A stretch of DNA of 6,222 bases, taken from Lentisphaerota bacterium (GTDB taxonomy: Bacteria > Verrucomicrobiota > Kiritimatiellia > RFP12 > UBA3636). Every line of letters begins with the position of its first letter. Positions within the stretch are counted from its first letter, which is position 1. Location of the stretch: positions 1 through 6,222 of the forward strand of contig JAAZAI010000563.1 of assembly GCA_012514445.1 (NCBI GenBank), given 5' to 3'. Positions 1 to 5,589 of the stretch are shown in pieces. Both the position numbers and the translations under genes were made by a program. The notes below the pieces were generated by a model that was given only the letters and a program-made list of their open reading frames with translations, did not search any database and was not told the DNA's origin.

Positions 1-1
1 C

Positions 2-346
2 GACGGCGATGGCCTCAAGGACGGCGAGGAGGTCTACAAGTACAAGACCGACCCCCTCAACCCCGACACCGACGGGGACGGCCTCAAGGACGGCGAGGAA
101 GTGCTCAAATACAAGACCGACCCCCTCGATCCCGACACCGACGACGACGGCCTCACCGACGGCGACGAGGTCCTCAAATTCAAGACCGACCCCCTCAACC
201 CCGATTCCGACTTCGACCTCCTCTCCGACGGCGCCGAGGTCCTGAAATACAAGACGAACCCGCTCGACGCCGACACCGACGACGGCGGCGTCCGCGACGG
301 GCACGAGGTCCTCTACGACCACACCGACCCCCTCTATGGCCCCGAC
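2..346 (+). repeat. Five 69-bp tandem repeats coding for TSP3-like modules
   Basis: Units lie at 2-70, 71-139, 140-208, 209-277 and 278-346, all in frame. Units 1 and 2 differ at only about ten of 69 bases. Units 4 and 5 have drifted most and have lost the D-x-D-x-D-G-L calcium loop (DFDLLSDG and DDGGVRDG). The array probably continues to the left of the window. Confidence 0.9.
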
Positions 347-733
347 GACGTCCTCTTCTTCGAGCTCAAGATCACCTTCGACACCGACAAGAGCGTCATC
401 AAGCCCGAGTTCTTCCCCCAGCTCGACCGCGTCGCCGAAGTCATGCTCGCCAACCCCAAGTCCACCGCGATCATCGAAGGCCACGCCGACAAACGCCTCA
501 AATCCAGCCGCAAGTACAACATCGAACTCTCCGGCAGCCGCGCCAAGGCCGTCCGCCAGTACCTGATCGGCAAGGGCATCTCCGGGGATCGCATGCAGGC
601 CATCGGCTACGGCTTCGACCACCCGAAGATGCAGAACGACCTGGTCAACGGCACGCTCGAAAACCGCCGCGTCGAAGTCTACATCGACGGCGCCGCCGCC
701 GCCAAGGCCAACTACGTCAATCCGTCCAAGTAG
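2..733 (+). CDS. OmpA-family outer-membrane/peptidoglycan-binding protein with TSP3-like calcium repeats (5' end missing)
   Basis: The reading frame is open from the left edge and stops at TAG 731-733, giving 243 visible residues; the start, signal peptide and any barrel or lipobox lie outside the window. Residues 1-115 are five 23-residue repeats of the D-x-D-G-L-x-D-G-E-E-V...K-T-D-P-L-x-P-D type, which resemble thrombospondin type 3 calcium-binding repeats. Residues ~116-233 form an OmpA C-terminal domain: a GHAD motif (160-163), YN at 172-173, L-S-x-x-R-A-x-A-V with Arg180, a G-x-G-F stretch, and an NRRVEVYI end (221-228). D163 and R180 match the diaminopimelate-contacting Asp/Arg pair of E. 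coli OmpA. The loop between GHAD and YN is basic (KRLKSSRK) and about two residues longer than in OmpA or Pal. From family knowledge, the domain binds peptidoglycan non-covalently and the acidic repeats form a Ca-stiffened stalk. Domain assignment is secure; the exact role is not. A strong terminator follows. Confidence 0.93.
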   Translation, partial: DGDGLKDGEEVYKYKTDPLNPDTDGDGLKDGEEVLKYKTDPLDPDTDDDGLTDGDEVLKFKTDPLNPDSDFDLLSDGAEVLKYKTNPLDADTDDGGVRDGHEVLYDHTDPLYGPDDVLFFELKITFDTDKSVIKPEFFPQLDRVAEVMLANPKSTAIIEGHADKRLKSSRKYNIELSGSRAKAVRQYLIGKGISGDRMQAIGYGFDHPKMQNDLVNGTLENRRVEVYIDGAAAAKANYVNPSK

Positions 734-755
734 ACGGCCGACGACACGGACTCCG

Positions 756-790
756 GGGGGCGGTTGAAACCAATCGCCCCCTTTTCTTTT
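756..790 (+). terminator. Intrinsic terminator after the OmpA-family gene
   Basis: A 10-bp stem pairs 756-765 (GGGGGCGGTT) with 772-781 (AATCGCCCCC), with one G-T wobble and the six-base loop GAAACC. It is followed by TTTTCTTTT (782-790). This is a classic rho-independent terminator 22 bp after the stop codon. It ends only 14 bp before the next start codon, which leaves little room for a separate promoter for the downstream genes. Confidence 0.87.
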
Positions 791-804
791 CACGGGACGC
801 ATCC

Positions 805-1905
805 ATGCGAATCCTCCATCGCTACATCGCCGCCAGCTTCCTGACCACGTTCGTCATGGCGCTGCTCGTGCTCAGTTTCGTCATGTCTGTCGGCCTGCTC
901 TTCAAGGTCACGCAGTACATCGCGCGCGGCATGTCCATCGGCATCGTCCTGGACTTCCTCTGGGGCGGCATTCCCGGCACCCTCTCGTATTCCATCCCCA
1001 TCGCCTGCCTCGTCGCCACCCTCCTCGTCTTCGGCCGGCTCTCCTCCGACCAGGAGATCAGCGCCATGCGCGCCTGCGGCATCAGCCTCTCGCGCGCCAT
1101 GCACACGCCCGTCCTCCTCTCGCTGCTCCTCTCCTTCTTCTGCCTCCACCTCAACAACAGCGTCGCCCCCGAAAGCGCCTACGCGCGCTCCACGGTGCGC
1201 CGCAAGCTCAAGGCAACCGACGTCACCGCCCTCGTCGAAGAGGGCAAATACGTCGACATCGCCGGCCGCTCGGTCTACGTCGGCGCCCGCGAAGGCAACC
1301 TCCTCAAGGACATGCGCGTCGTCGAGACCACCAAGTCCGGCTCCATCCAGGAAATCCGCGCCCGCGAAGCCCTCATCACCTCCTCCGAAGACGTCGTCGT
1401 CCTCGAGATGAAGGACGTTTCCATCGACCCGATCCAGGAGGACAACCCCGGCATCGGCCGCGCCGAGAGCGTTCGCTACGTCATCGGCGACTTCAGCGCC
1501 CGCACCGGCCAGACGGCACCAGCCGAGCGTGCTCGGCGCATCAAGGACAAGCACTCGTGGGTGCTGCTCAAGGACATTCTCGTCTCCCGCGACAAACCGC
1601 CCGCCTCCGACGAGGGGAAGAAGGCCATCTCCCGTTCCCTCGAGGAGCTCCACTCCCGCGTCAGCCTCGCCTTCGCCTGCTTCTGCTTCGTCGCCATCGG
1701 CGTTCCTCTCGGCATCCAGCAGCATCGCCGCGAATCCTCCGTCGGCATCGGCATCAGCCTCGCCGTGGCCGGAGCCTTCTACCTCTTCAGCGTCGCCGCC
1801 GAATCCCTCGCCCGCAACCCCGCCCTCAAGGCCCACTACCTCGTCTGGGTCCCCGTCGCCGCCTGCCTCGCGATCAGCGTGGCGATGACCGCCAGGAACA
1901 ACTGA
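805..1905 (+). CDS. LptF/LptG-family LPS-export permease (YjgP/YjgQ)
   Basis: The 366-residue product has the family's usual length and layout. Three N-terminal membrane helices (~12-34, 57-77, 101-118) are followed by a periplasmic region (~120-284, probably the beta-jellyroll domain) and three C-terminal helices (~287-304, 313-334, 346-361). Between helices 2 and 3 is the cytoplasmic G-R-L-S-S-D-Q-E-I-S-A-M-R-A-C-G-I-S segment (77-94), the characteristic coupling-helix region that contacts the LptB ATPase. In known systems LptF and LptG form the inner-membrane part of the LptB2FG transporter, which lifts LPS onto the LptC/A bridge. The sequence alone does not say which paralogue this is, and no partner gene is visible. 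The ATG at 805 begins a typical M-R-I-L-x-R-Y-I N-terminus; the RBS is poor (GGGA at 793-796). The next gene starts 3 bp after the stop, so the two are probably co-transcribed. Confidence 0.9.
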   Translation: MRILHRYIAASFLTTFVMALLVLSFVMSVGLLFKVTQYIARGMSIGIVLDFLWGGIPGTLSYSIPIACLVATLLVFGRLSSDQEISAMRACGISLSRAMHTPVLLSLLLSFFCLHLNNSVAPESAYARSTVRRKLKATDVTALVEEGKYVDIAGRSVYVGAREGNLLKDMRVVETTKSGSIQEIRAREALITSSEDVVVLEMKDVSIDPIQEDNPGIGRAESVRYVIGDFSARTGQTAPAERARRIKDKHSWVLLKDILVSRDKPPASDEGKKAISRSLEELHSRVSLAFACFCFVAIGVPLGIQQHRRESSVGIGISLAVAGAFYLFSVAAESLARNPALKAHYLVWVPVAACLAISVAMTARNN

Positions 1906-1908
1906 AGC

Positions 1909-3744
1909 ATGAACCGAGACTTCCTCCAACGCATCGCCGCCGCCCCCCTCGTCTTCGATGGCGCCATGGGCACCGTGATCTACCAGAAAGGCGTCTTCCT
2001 CAACGCCTGCTACGACGAACTCTGCCTCTCCCGTTCCTCCCTCGTCGCCGAAATCCACCGCGACTACGTGGCCGCCGGCGCCGACGTGATCGAAACGAAC
2101 ACCTTCGGCGCCAATCGCGTCAAGCTCGCCGAATTCGGCCTGGCCGAGAAGCTCCCCGAGATCAACGCGGCCGCCGTGACGCTCGCCCGCCGCGAAGCCG
2201 GCGCCGCCGTCCTCGTCGCCGGAGCCTGCGGCCCCTGTTCCGCCCGCGGCGCCGGACTCGCCGCGCTCGACGCCGCCACCATCGAAGCCGCGTTCGACGA
2301 GCAGGTCGGCCTTCTCGCCCAGGCCGGCGCCGACCTCGTCGTGCTCGAGACGTTCCACGACGCCGACGAACTCCTGCTCGCCGCGCGCGCCGCGCGCCGC
2401 CACGGTCTTCCCGTCGTCGCCTCCGTCTCCCCCGCCGCGTTCGAGAAGACTCCCCTCGAAACCGTCCTGGCCCGTCTCGACGCCTCGCCGGATGTCGACG
2501 TCGTCGGCCTCAACTGCCAGTATGGCCCCGCCGAGATGCTCGAGCCCGCGCGCCGGGCTCGAGCCGCCGTCCGCAAACCCCTGCTCGTCATGCCCAACGC
2601 CGGCGGCCCGCACGAGGTCGGCGGCCGCTCGCTCTACCTCACCAGCCCCGAGTACTACACCGAATACGCCAAGAAGTACATCGAGCTGGGCGCCAACGGC
2701 GTCGGCGGCTGCTGCGGCACCACGCCCGCCCACATCCGCATGGCCGCCAAGGCGCTCCACGTCCTCTCCGGTGTCAAACGCCACCTGGAGATCCGCGCCG
2801 CCGACGAAGCGCCCGCCAACGCCGGCGCCGATCCCGCGCCTTTCGCCTCGAAGTCCCCCTTCGCCGCCAGGCTCGCGGCGGGGCGCCGCATCACTTCGGT
2901 CGAAATCCTGCCGCCGCGCTCCGCCCAGGGTCTCGAGGGATTCCTCGCGAAATGCCGCGCCTGCGAAGCCGCCGGCGTCGACGCCGTCAACCTCCCCGAC
3001 GGTCCGCGCGCCAGCGCCCGCATGAGCGTCGTCGCCACCGCGTTCGCCATGCGCGCCGCCGGTCTCGCCATCGAACCCATCCCTCACTGCTGCTGCCGCG
3101 ACCGCAACCTCATCGGCCTCCAGTCCGACATCCTCGGCGGCGTCGCCCTCGGCCTCAAGACGTGGCTCTTTGTGACCGGAGACCCCCCCAAGCTCGGAAA
3201 CTATCCGGACGCCACCGGCGTCTTCGACGTCGACGCCGTCGGCCTTGTGCGCCTCTGCGCCAATCTCAATCGCGGCCTCGACGCCGCATCCCAACCGCTC
3301 GACGGACCCGTCCCGCTCGCCATCGGCGTCGGCCTCAACCCCGCCGCCATCGACCTCGACCGCGAAATCGCGCACTTCGAGGCCAAGGTCGCCGCCGGCG
3401 CCGAGTACGCCATCACCCAGCCCGTCTTCGACGCCGAAGCGCTGCTGCGCTTCCTCGACCGCCTCGCGAAACGCCCGCCCCTCATTCCCGTCGTCATCGG
3501 CCTCTATCCCCTGCTCTCCGCCAAGAACGCCGATTTCATGAACCTGTACGTCCCTGGCGTCCACGTCCCCGAACCCATCCTCGAACGGCTCCGCCAATGC
3601 AAGGCCAAGGAGGACGCCATCGCCACCGGCGTCGAGATCGCACGCGAGATCCGCGCGCGCCTCGCTGATGCGCCGATCGCCGGCTTCCAGGTCAGCGCCC
3701 CGCTCGGTCGAACCGACATCGCCTTGAACGTGCTCAGGGAATAA
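1909..3744 (+). CDS. Bifunctional homocysteine S-methyltransferase / 5,10-methylenetetrahydrofolate reductase (YitJ-like)
   Basis: The 611-residue protein matches the length of B. subtilis YitJ. Residues ~1-290 are a homocysteine S-methyltransferase barrel: FDGAMGT (16-22), ETNTFGANR, GLNCQYGP with Cys203, and GGCCGTTP with Cys268/Cys269, the three zinc-binding cysteines that activate homocysteine. Residues ~320-610 are a MetF-type FAD-dependent reductase: SVEILPPR (330-337; Glu332 aligns with the catalytic Glu of MetF), RDRNLIGLQSD, VTGDPPKLGNYPDATGVFDVD (from 422) and ITQPVFD. From family knowledge, the reductase makes 5-methyl-THF and the barrel transfers a methyl group to homocysteine to give methionine; the methyl donor of fused proteins is not obvious from sequence. 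No cobalamin-binding module is present. A purine-rich AGGA (1894-1897) lies 11 nt before the ATG, inside the end of the permease gene. No SAM riboswitch is visible. An unusual Cys394-Cys395-Cys396 run precedes RDRN. Confidence 0.94.
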   Translation: MNRDFLQRIAAAPLVFDGAMGTVIYQKGVFLNACYDELCLSRSSLVAEIHRDYVAAGADVIETNTFGANRVKLAEFGLAEKLPEINAAAVTLARREAGAAVLVAGACGPCSARGAGLAALDAATIEAAFDEQVGLLAQAGADLVVLETFHDADELLLAARAARRHGLPVVASVSPAAFEKTPLETVLARLDASPDVDVVGLNCQYGPAEMLEPARRARAAVRKPLLVMPNAGGPHEVGGRSLYLTSPEYYTEYAKKYIELGANGVGGCCGTTPAHIRMAAKALHVLSGVKRHLEIRAADEAPANAGADPAPFASKSPFAARLAAGRRITSVEILPPRSAQGLEGFLAKCRACEAAGVDAVNLPDGPRASARMSVVATAFAMRAAGLAIEPIPHCCCRDRNLIGLQSDILGGVALGLKTWLFVTGDPPKLGNYPDATGVFDVDAVGLVRLCANLNRGLDAASQPLDGPVPLAIGVGLNPAAIDLDREIAHFEAKVAAGAEYAITQPVFDAEALLRFLDRLAKRPPLIPVVIGLYPLLSAKNADFMNLYVPGVHVPEPILERLRQCKAKEDAIATGVEIAREIRARLADAPIAGFQVSAPLGRTDIALNVLRE

Positions 3745-3774
3745 CTGACCGAAGCGAGACGGAGAGCAGCCGGT

Positions 3775-3799
3775 GGGCGTCAACATCGTTGCCTCGCCC
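3775..3799 (+). other. Imperfect hairpin after the methyltransferase/reductase gene
   Basis: GGGCG (3775-3779) pairs with CGCCC (3795-3799), and CAAC (3781-3784) pairs with GTTG (3788-3791) around the loop ATC. An asymmetric bulge separates the two stems. No T-run follows, so it would be at best a weak or factor-assisted terminator or an RNA 3'-end stabiliser. It is the only hairpin seen between this gene and the next. Confidence 0.3.
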
Positions 3800-3800
3800 C

Positions 3801-3835
3801 CAGAATTCAGAAGGCAGAATTCAGGAGTCGGAATT
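3801..3835 (+). repeat. GAATTC-rich spacer repeat, left arm
   Basis: CAGAATTCAG occurs twice with a 14-bp period (3801-3810 and 3815-3824), followed by AGGAGTCGGAATT. This resembles a short interspersed repeat I remember from many environmental bacterial genomes; that recollection is unverified. An inverted copy lies at 3914-3943. Confidence 0.7.
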
Positions 3836-3913
3836 GACTTGCGCACATCCATTTAGGCGTGTTTTGGTGTTATTGGTTGAAGCGCATGATCATGGCTGAA
3901 GGGAAACAACTAC

Positions 3914-3943
3914 TGGATTCTGAATTCTGGATTCTGACTCCTG
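3914..3943 (-). repeat. GAATTC-rich spacer repeat, inverted right arm
   Basis: GGATTCTG occurs at 3915-3922 and 3929-3936 (14-bp period) with CTGAATTCTG at 3920-3929. ATTCTGACTCCTG (3931-3943) is the reverse complement of 3822-3834 at 12 of 13 positions. The two arms therefore have the same internal pattern in opposite orientation, about 80 bp apart. Confidence 0.7.
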
Positions 3944-3994
3944 TGCGCGGCGACTCTGTTGACGCGCACCCTTCCCGATCGGGCTCGGGGTTCA

Positions 3995-4014
3995 TGGCAT
4001 GCAATTTGCTTGCC
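3995..4014 (+). promoter_or_regulatory. Sigma-54-like -24/-12 element inside a 19-bp dyad
   Basis: TGGCAT (3995-4000), five bases, then TTGCT (4006-4010) matches the sigma-54 consensus TGGCAY-N5-TTGCW, with the required 10 bp between the GG and GC pairs. A transcript would begin near 4021, about 50 nt before the HU-like start. The same bases form a 19-bp dyad (3996-4014: GGCATGCAA-T-TTGCTTGCC, 8 of 9 pairs matching), so an operator for a dimeric regulator is an equally good reading. No enhancer-binding site is recognised. No convincing sigma-70 promoter is seen here. Confidence 0.4.
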
Positions 4015-4061
4015 CTGTTGTATCGATCAACTAACCGAACAGACCACCCGCGTCACATCAT

Positions 4062-4065
4062 GAGG
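4062..4065 (+). promoter_or_regulatory. RBS for the HU-like gene
   Basis: GAGG lies 7 nt before the ATG at 4073. It fixes this ATG as the start, which also gives the normal HU N-terminus. Confidence 0.75.
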
Positions 4066-4072
4066 TTTTGAC

Positions 4073-4984
4073 ATGGCCGCATACAACAAAAACGATTTGG
4101 TCAAGGAACTCTCGGGCCTTTCGGGCGTCAAGCGCAGCGAGGTTCGAAAGCTGCTCAACGGGTTGGCCGACATCGCCTATCGCGAGGCGAAGAACGGCGG
4201 CTTCTCGGTGCCGGGCATCTGTCGCGTCGACGTCATCACGAAGAAGGCCCGGAAGATGAGGAATCCCCAGACGGGCCGCTACATCATGATCGCAGAACAT
4301 GACGCGGCGCGCGTTCGGATTCTCAAAAAAGCGAAAGATTCCATCTCGCCGCCTCGCAAGGGGCTGATCACGCCGCTGCTGGAGGACGGCGAGACCCCGG
4401 CTCCCGACATCGAGGAGGAGGCCGCTCCGGTCGTCCCGCCCGAGATCATCTACGACGACTTCTCGGTCGCCGTCTCCTTCAAGTGCAAGGCGTGCGGGGG
4501 GGAGATCGAGGCGCCTGCGGCCGCCATCGGGCTGGCATCGGAATGTCCGGTCTGCGGGGCGTCGGTCATGATTCCCGCCGAGTCGGAGCCCGGGACGATC
4601 CACGGGCCCAAGATCGAGGAGCCCACGACGGAGGAAATCGTCGAGGCCAAGGCCGTCGAGGCCATCGCCGAGGCGGATGCCGCCCCCCAGAAGAACAAGA
4701 CGATCCGCATCGACCTCTCGACGCTCGAAGTCAACCCGGAAGAGGCTCCCAAGCCGAAGCCGCGCATCGTGTCGTTCTTCTGCAAGAACTGCAACCAGGA
4801 GCTTGAAGCCCCCTCCGAGATGATGGGCATGTCGTCCGAATGCCCCAGCTGCGGCAACTCCTTCGAGGTGCCGTTCTTCTCGGAGTCCGGAACGCTGCGC
4901 GGCTCCGACCTCGACAAAAGCGAGGGCAAGAAGGAAGGCTCCCTCAGCGGACGCACAATCCGCATCGAGATGCCCGACTTCTGA
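4073..4984 (+). CDS. HU/IHF-family DNA-binding protein with two C-terminal zinc ribbons
   Basis: The 303-residue product is more than three times the length of HU. Residues ~5-91 are an HU/IHF domain: an N-K-N-D-L-V-K-E-L helix, S-V-P-G-I at 45-49, and the DNA-arm signature RNPQTG at 63-68, whose Pro65 is the residue that intercalates into DNA in HU/IHF. After an acidic, proline-rich linker (~92-130) come two C-x2-C...C-x2-C ribbons: Cys138/141/158/161 and Cys237/240/257/260, each in the form F-x-C-K-x-C...E-x-E-A-P...G...S-E-C-P-x-C-G...V/I-P. Each ribbon is followed by a G-T-[IL]-[HR]-G motif (174-178, 273-277) and then a T-I-R-I-[DE] motif (210-214, 295-299), so the tail is a tandem duplication. 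HU-type folding and DNA bending are inferred from family; zinc binding is inferred from the eight cysteines. The ribbons may bind protein, RNA or DNA. The gene has its own control region and an intrinsic terminator, and so appears monocistronic. Confidence 0.9.
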   Translation: MAAYNKNDLVKELSGLSGVKRSEVRKLLNGLADIAYREAKNGGFSVPGICRVDVITKKARKMRNPQTGRYIMIAEHDAARVRILKKAKDSISPPRKGLITPLLEDGETPAPDIEEEAAPVVPPEIIYDDFSVAVSFKCKACGGEIEAPAAAIGLASECPVCGASVMIPAESEPGTIHGPKIEEPTTEEIVEAKAVEAIAEADAAPQKNKTIRIDLSTLEVNPEEAPKPKPRIVSFFCKNCNQELEAPSEMMGMSSECPSCGNSFEVPFFSESGTLRGSDLDKSEGKKEGSLSGRTIRIEMPDF

Positions 4985-5000
4985 AACGAGGCACGAAGGC

Positions 5001-5498
5001 CTACTGGCCCCCGCCCTTCCCCGAGAGGCGTTCCGCAAGTCGTTGCGCGAACGCCTTTTTCATTTTGCGCAACTGGTCGACTTCGGTCAGGATCGCCTGG
5101 TTCTTCTGGGTCAGCGCGACGACGTCGGGATGCTTAGCGACCTCCGCCTGCAACTCGATTTTCGCCTGGATCAGCGCCGTCTCCATCGCCTTGATTTCGA
5201 GTCGCTTCTTTTCGATCGCCTCCGAGGTGTAGTCCGGGTTCGACGCGCTGGCGCCAACCTGCTGCTGAAGCGTCATCGACTCGCCGATCTTCTGCCGGAT
5301 CTGCTCGCCGATCTTGTTGATTTCAGCTCTCAATTGCGCGGCGTCGGCCGAGACCCATTTGGCATCGATTGCGGGCTCGGCCTGGGGTGCCGGGGCGGCG
5401 TCCTTCTCGACAGGCGCGGCGGCCTCATCGGCGACGACGGATCCGAGGGTGATCAGCAGCGCCGTTGCGGCGCCCAGGAAAGCGGTGGCGTAGTTCAT
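5001..5498 (-). CDS. Small exported coiled-coil protein of unknown function
   Basis: This 165-residue product is not recognised as a named family. Residues 1-23 form a signal-peptide-like hydrophobic stretch ending V-V-A before Asp24, a plausible signal peptidase I site, although the n-region carries no Lys or Arg. Residues 24-47 are an Ala/Pro/Glu-rich linker. Residues ~51-158 are rich in Gln, Glu, Lys, Ala and Leu with heptad-like spacing, indicating long helices or a coiled coil with a break near residues 82-90 (S-A-S-N-P-D-Y). The tail is basic and glycine-rich. Skp/OmpH-like periplasmic chaperones have a similar size and composition, but no diagnostic motif is seen. The ATG at 5498 is supported by AAGGAG at the right distance and by a promoter at 5535-5563. 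The gene converges on the HU-like gene with only 16 bp between stop codons, and its 3' end contains that gene's terminator. No terminator of its own is evident. Confidence 0.82.
   Translation of the reverse strand: MNYATAFLGAATALLITLGSVVADEAAAPVEKDAAPAPQAEPAIDAKWVSADAAQLRAEINKIGEQIRQKIGESMTLQQQVGASASNPDYTSEAIEKKRLEIKAMETALIQAKIELQAEVAKHPDVVALTQKNQAILTEVDQLRKMKKAFAQRLAERLSGKGGGQ
5026..5066 (+). terminator. Intrinsic terminator of the HU-like gene, inside the convergent coding sequence
   Basis: AGGCGTTC (5026-5033) pairs perfectly with GAACGCCT (5049-5056). Inside it CGCAA (5034-5038) pairs with TTGCG (5043-5047) around the tetraloop GTCG, with one bulged C (5048). A TTTTCATTTT tract follows (5057-5066). 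It lies 41 bp after the HU-like stop codon and within the last ~22 codons of the minus-strand gene. On the minus strand the hairpin is followed by CTCGGGG, so it should work in the plus direction only. Confidence 0.8.
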
Positions 5499-5506
5499 TT
5501 CGTTTG

Positions 5507-5512
5507 CTCCTT
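5507..5512 (-). promoter_or_regulatory. RBS of the exported coiled-coil protein gene
   Basis: The minus-strand sequence is AAGGAG, 8 nt before the ATG at 5498. This near-consensus Shine-Dalgarno site fixes the start. Confidence 0.85.
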
Positions 5513-5534
5513 GATGATCTTCGAAACGCCCCGG

Positions 5535-5563
5535 ATTCTACCACATCCCCGCCGCGCCGTCGA
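5535..5563 (-). promoter_or_regulatory. Sigma-70-type extended -10 promoter for the coiled-coil protein gene
   Basis: Read on the minus strand, TCGACG (5563-5558; 4 of 6 to consensus) is followed by a 17-bp spacer and TAGAAT (5540-5535; 5 of 6), preceded by an extended -10 TGG. An A6 tract (5576-5571) sits upstream of the -35, where an UP element would be. The transcript would start near 5528, about 30 nt before the start codon. The palindromic element begins ~27 bp upstream of the -35 box. Confidence 0.6.
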
Positions 5564-5578
5564 CAGCCGCTTTTTTAA

Positions 5579-5589
5579 GGGACAGACCC
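5579..5589 (+). repeat. 11-bp direct repeat, left copy (probable target duplication)
   Basis: GGGACAGACCC is identical to 5930-5940. The two copies flank the 340-bp element exactly at its inverted ends, as expected for a target-site duplication. The motif is itself partly palindromic (8 of 11), so it could also be the outer part of the inverted ends. Confidence 0.8.

Larger units (their letters stand above)
3745..4072. other. 328-bp intergenic spacer with repeats and a candidate control region
   Basis: No convincing gene is present. In order it holds a weak hairpin (3775-3799), a GAATTC-rich repeat arm (3801-3835), a neutral stretch (3836-3913), an inverted repeat arm (3914-3943), a 10-bp palindrome CCCGATCGGG (3974-3983), a 19-bp dyad with a sigma-54-like match (3995-4014), and the RBS for the HU-like gene. 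A 70-codon frame here overlaps the repeats and looks spurious. Confidence 0.7.

Noticed and set aside
1557..3668. Plus-strand frame of 703 codons in another phase
   Set aside because: An Arg/Pro-rich translation overlapping two well-identified genes; a frame-shifted shadow.
790..3852. Minus-strand frame of 1020 codons antisense to the permease and methionine genes
   Set aside because: It is a composition shadow: in GC-rich genes with C/G-ending codons the opposite strand rarely contains stops. The translation is a low-complexity Gly/Asp/Glu/Ala string with no domain motif, while the plus-strand frames have clear motifs.
3834..3862. Sigma-70 promoter based on TTGACT at 3834
   Set aside because: No acceptable -10 box at 16-18 bp (GCGTGT at 17 bp).
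3841..3948. GCGCAC (3841-3846) and GTGCGC (3943-3948) as an extension of the spacer inverted repeat
   Set aside because: Their order relative to the CAGGAGTC arms is wrong for one continuous hairpin; a six-base match is expected by chance.
3859..4071. Plus-strand frame of 70 codons in the spacer
   Set aside because: Much of it is a translation of the GAATTC repeat arm. It lacks a suitable RBS and has no recognisable motif.
4058..5038. Minus-strand frame of 326 codons opposite the HU-like gene
   Set aside because: Gly/Leu/Arg-rich shadow without motifs. The plus strand has an RBS, HU signature and zinc-ribbon cysteines.
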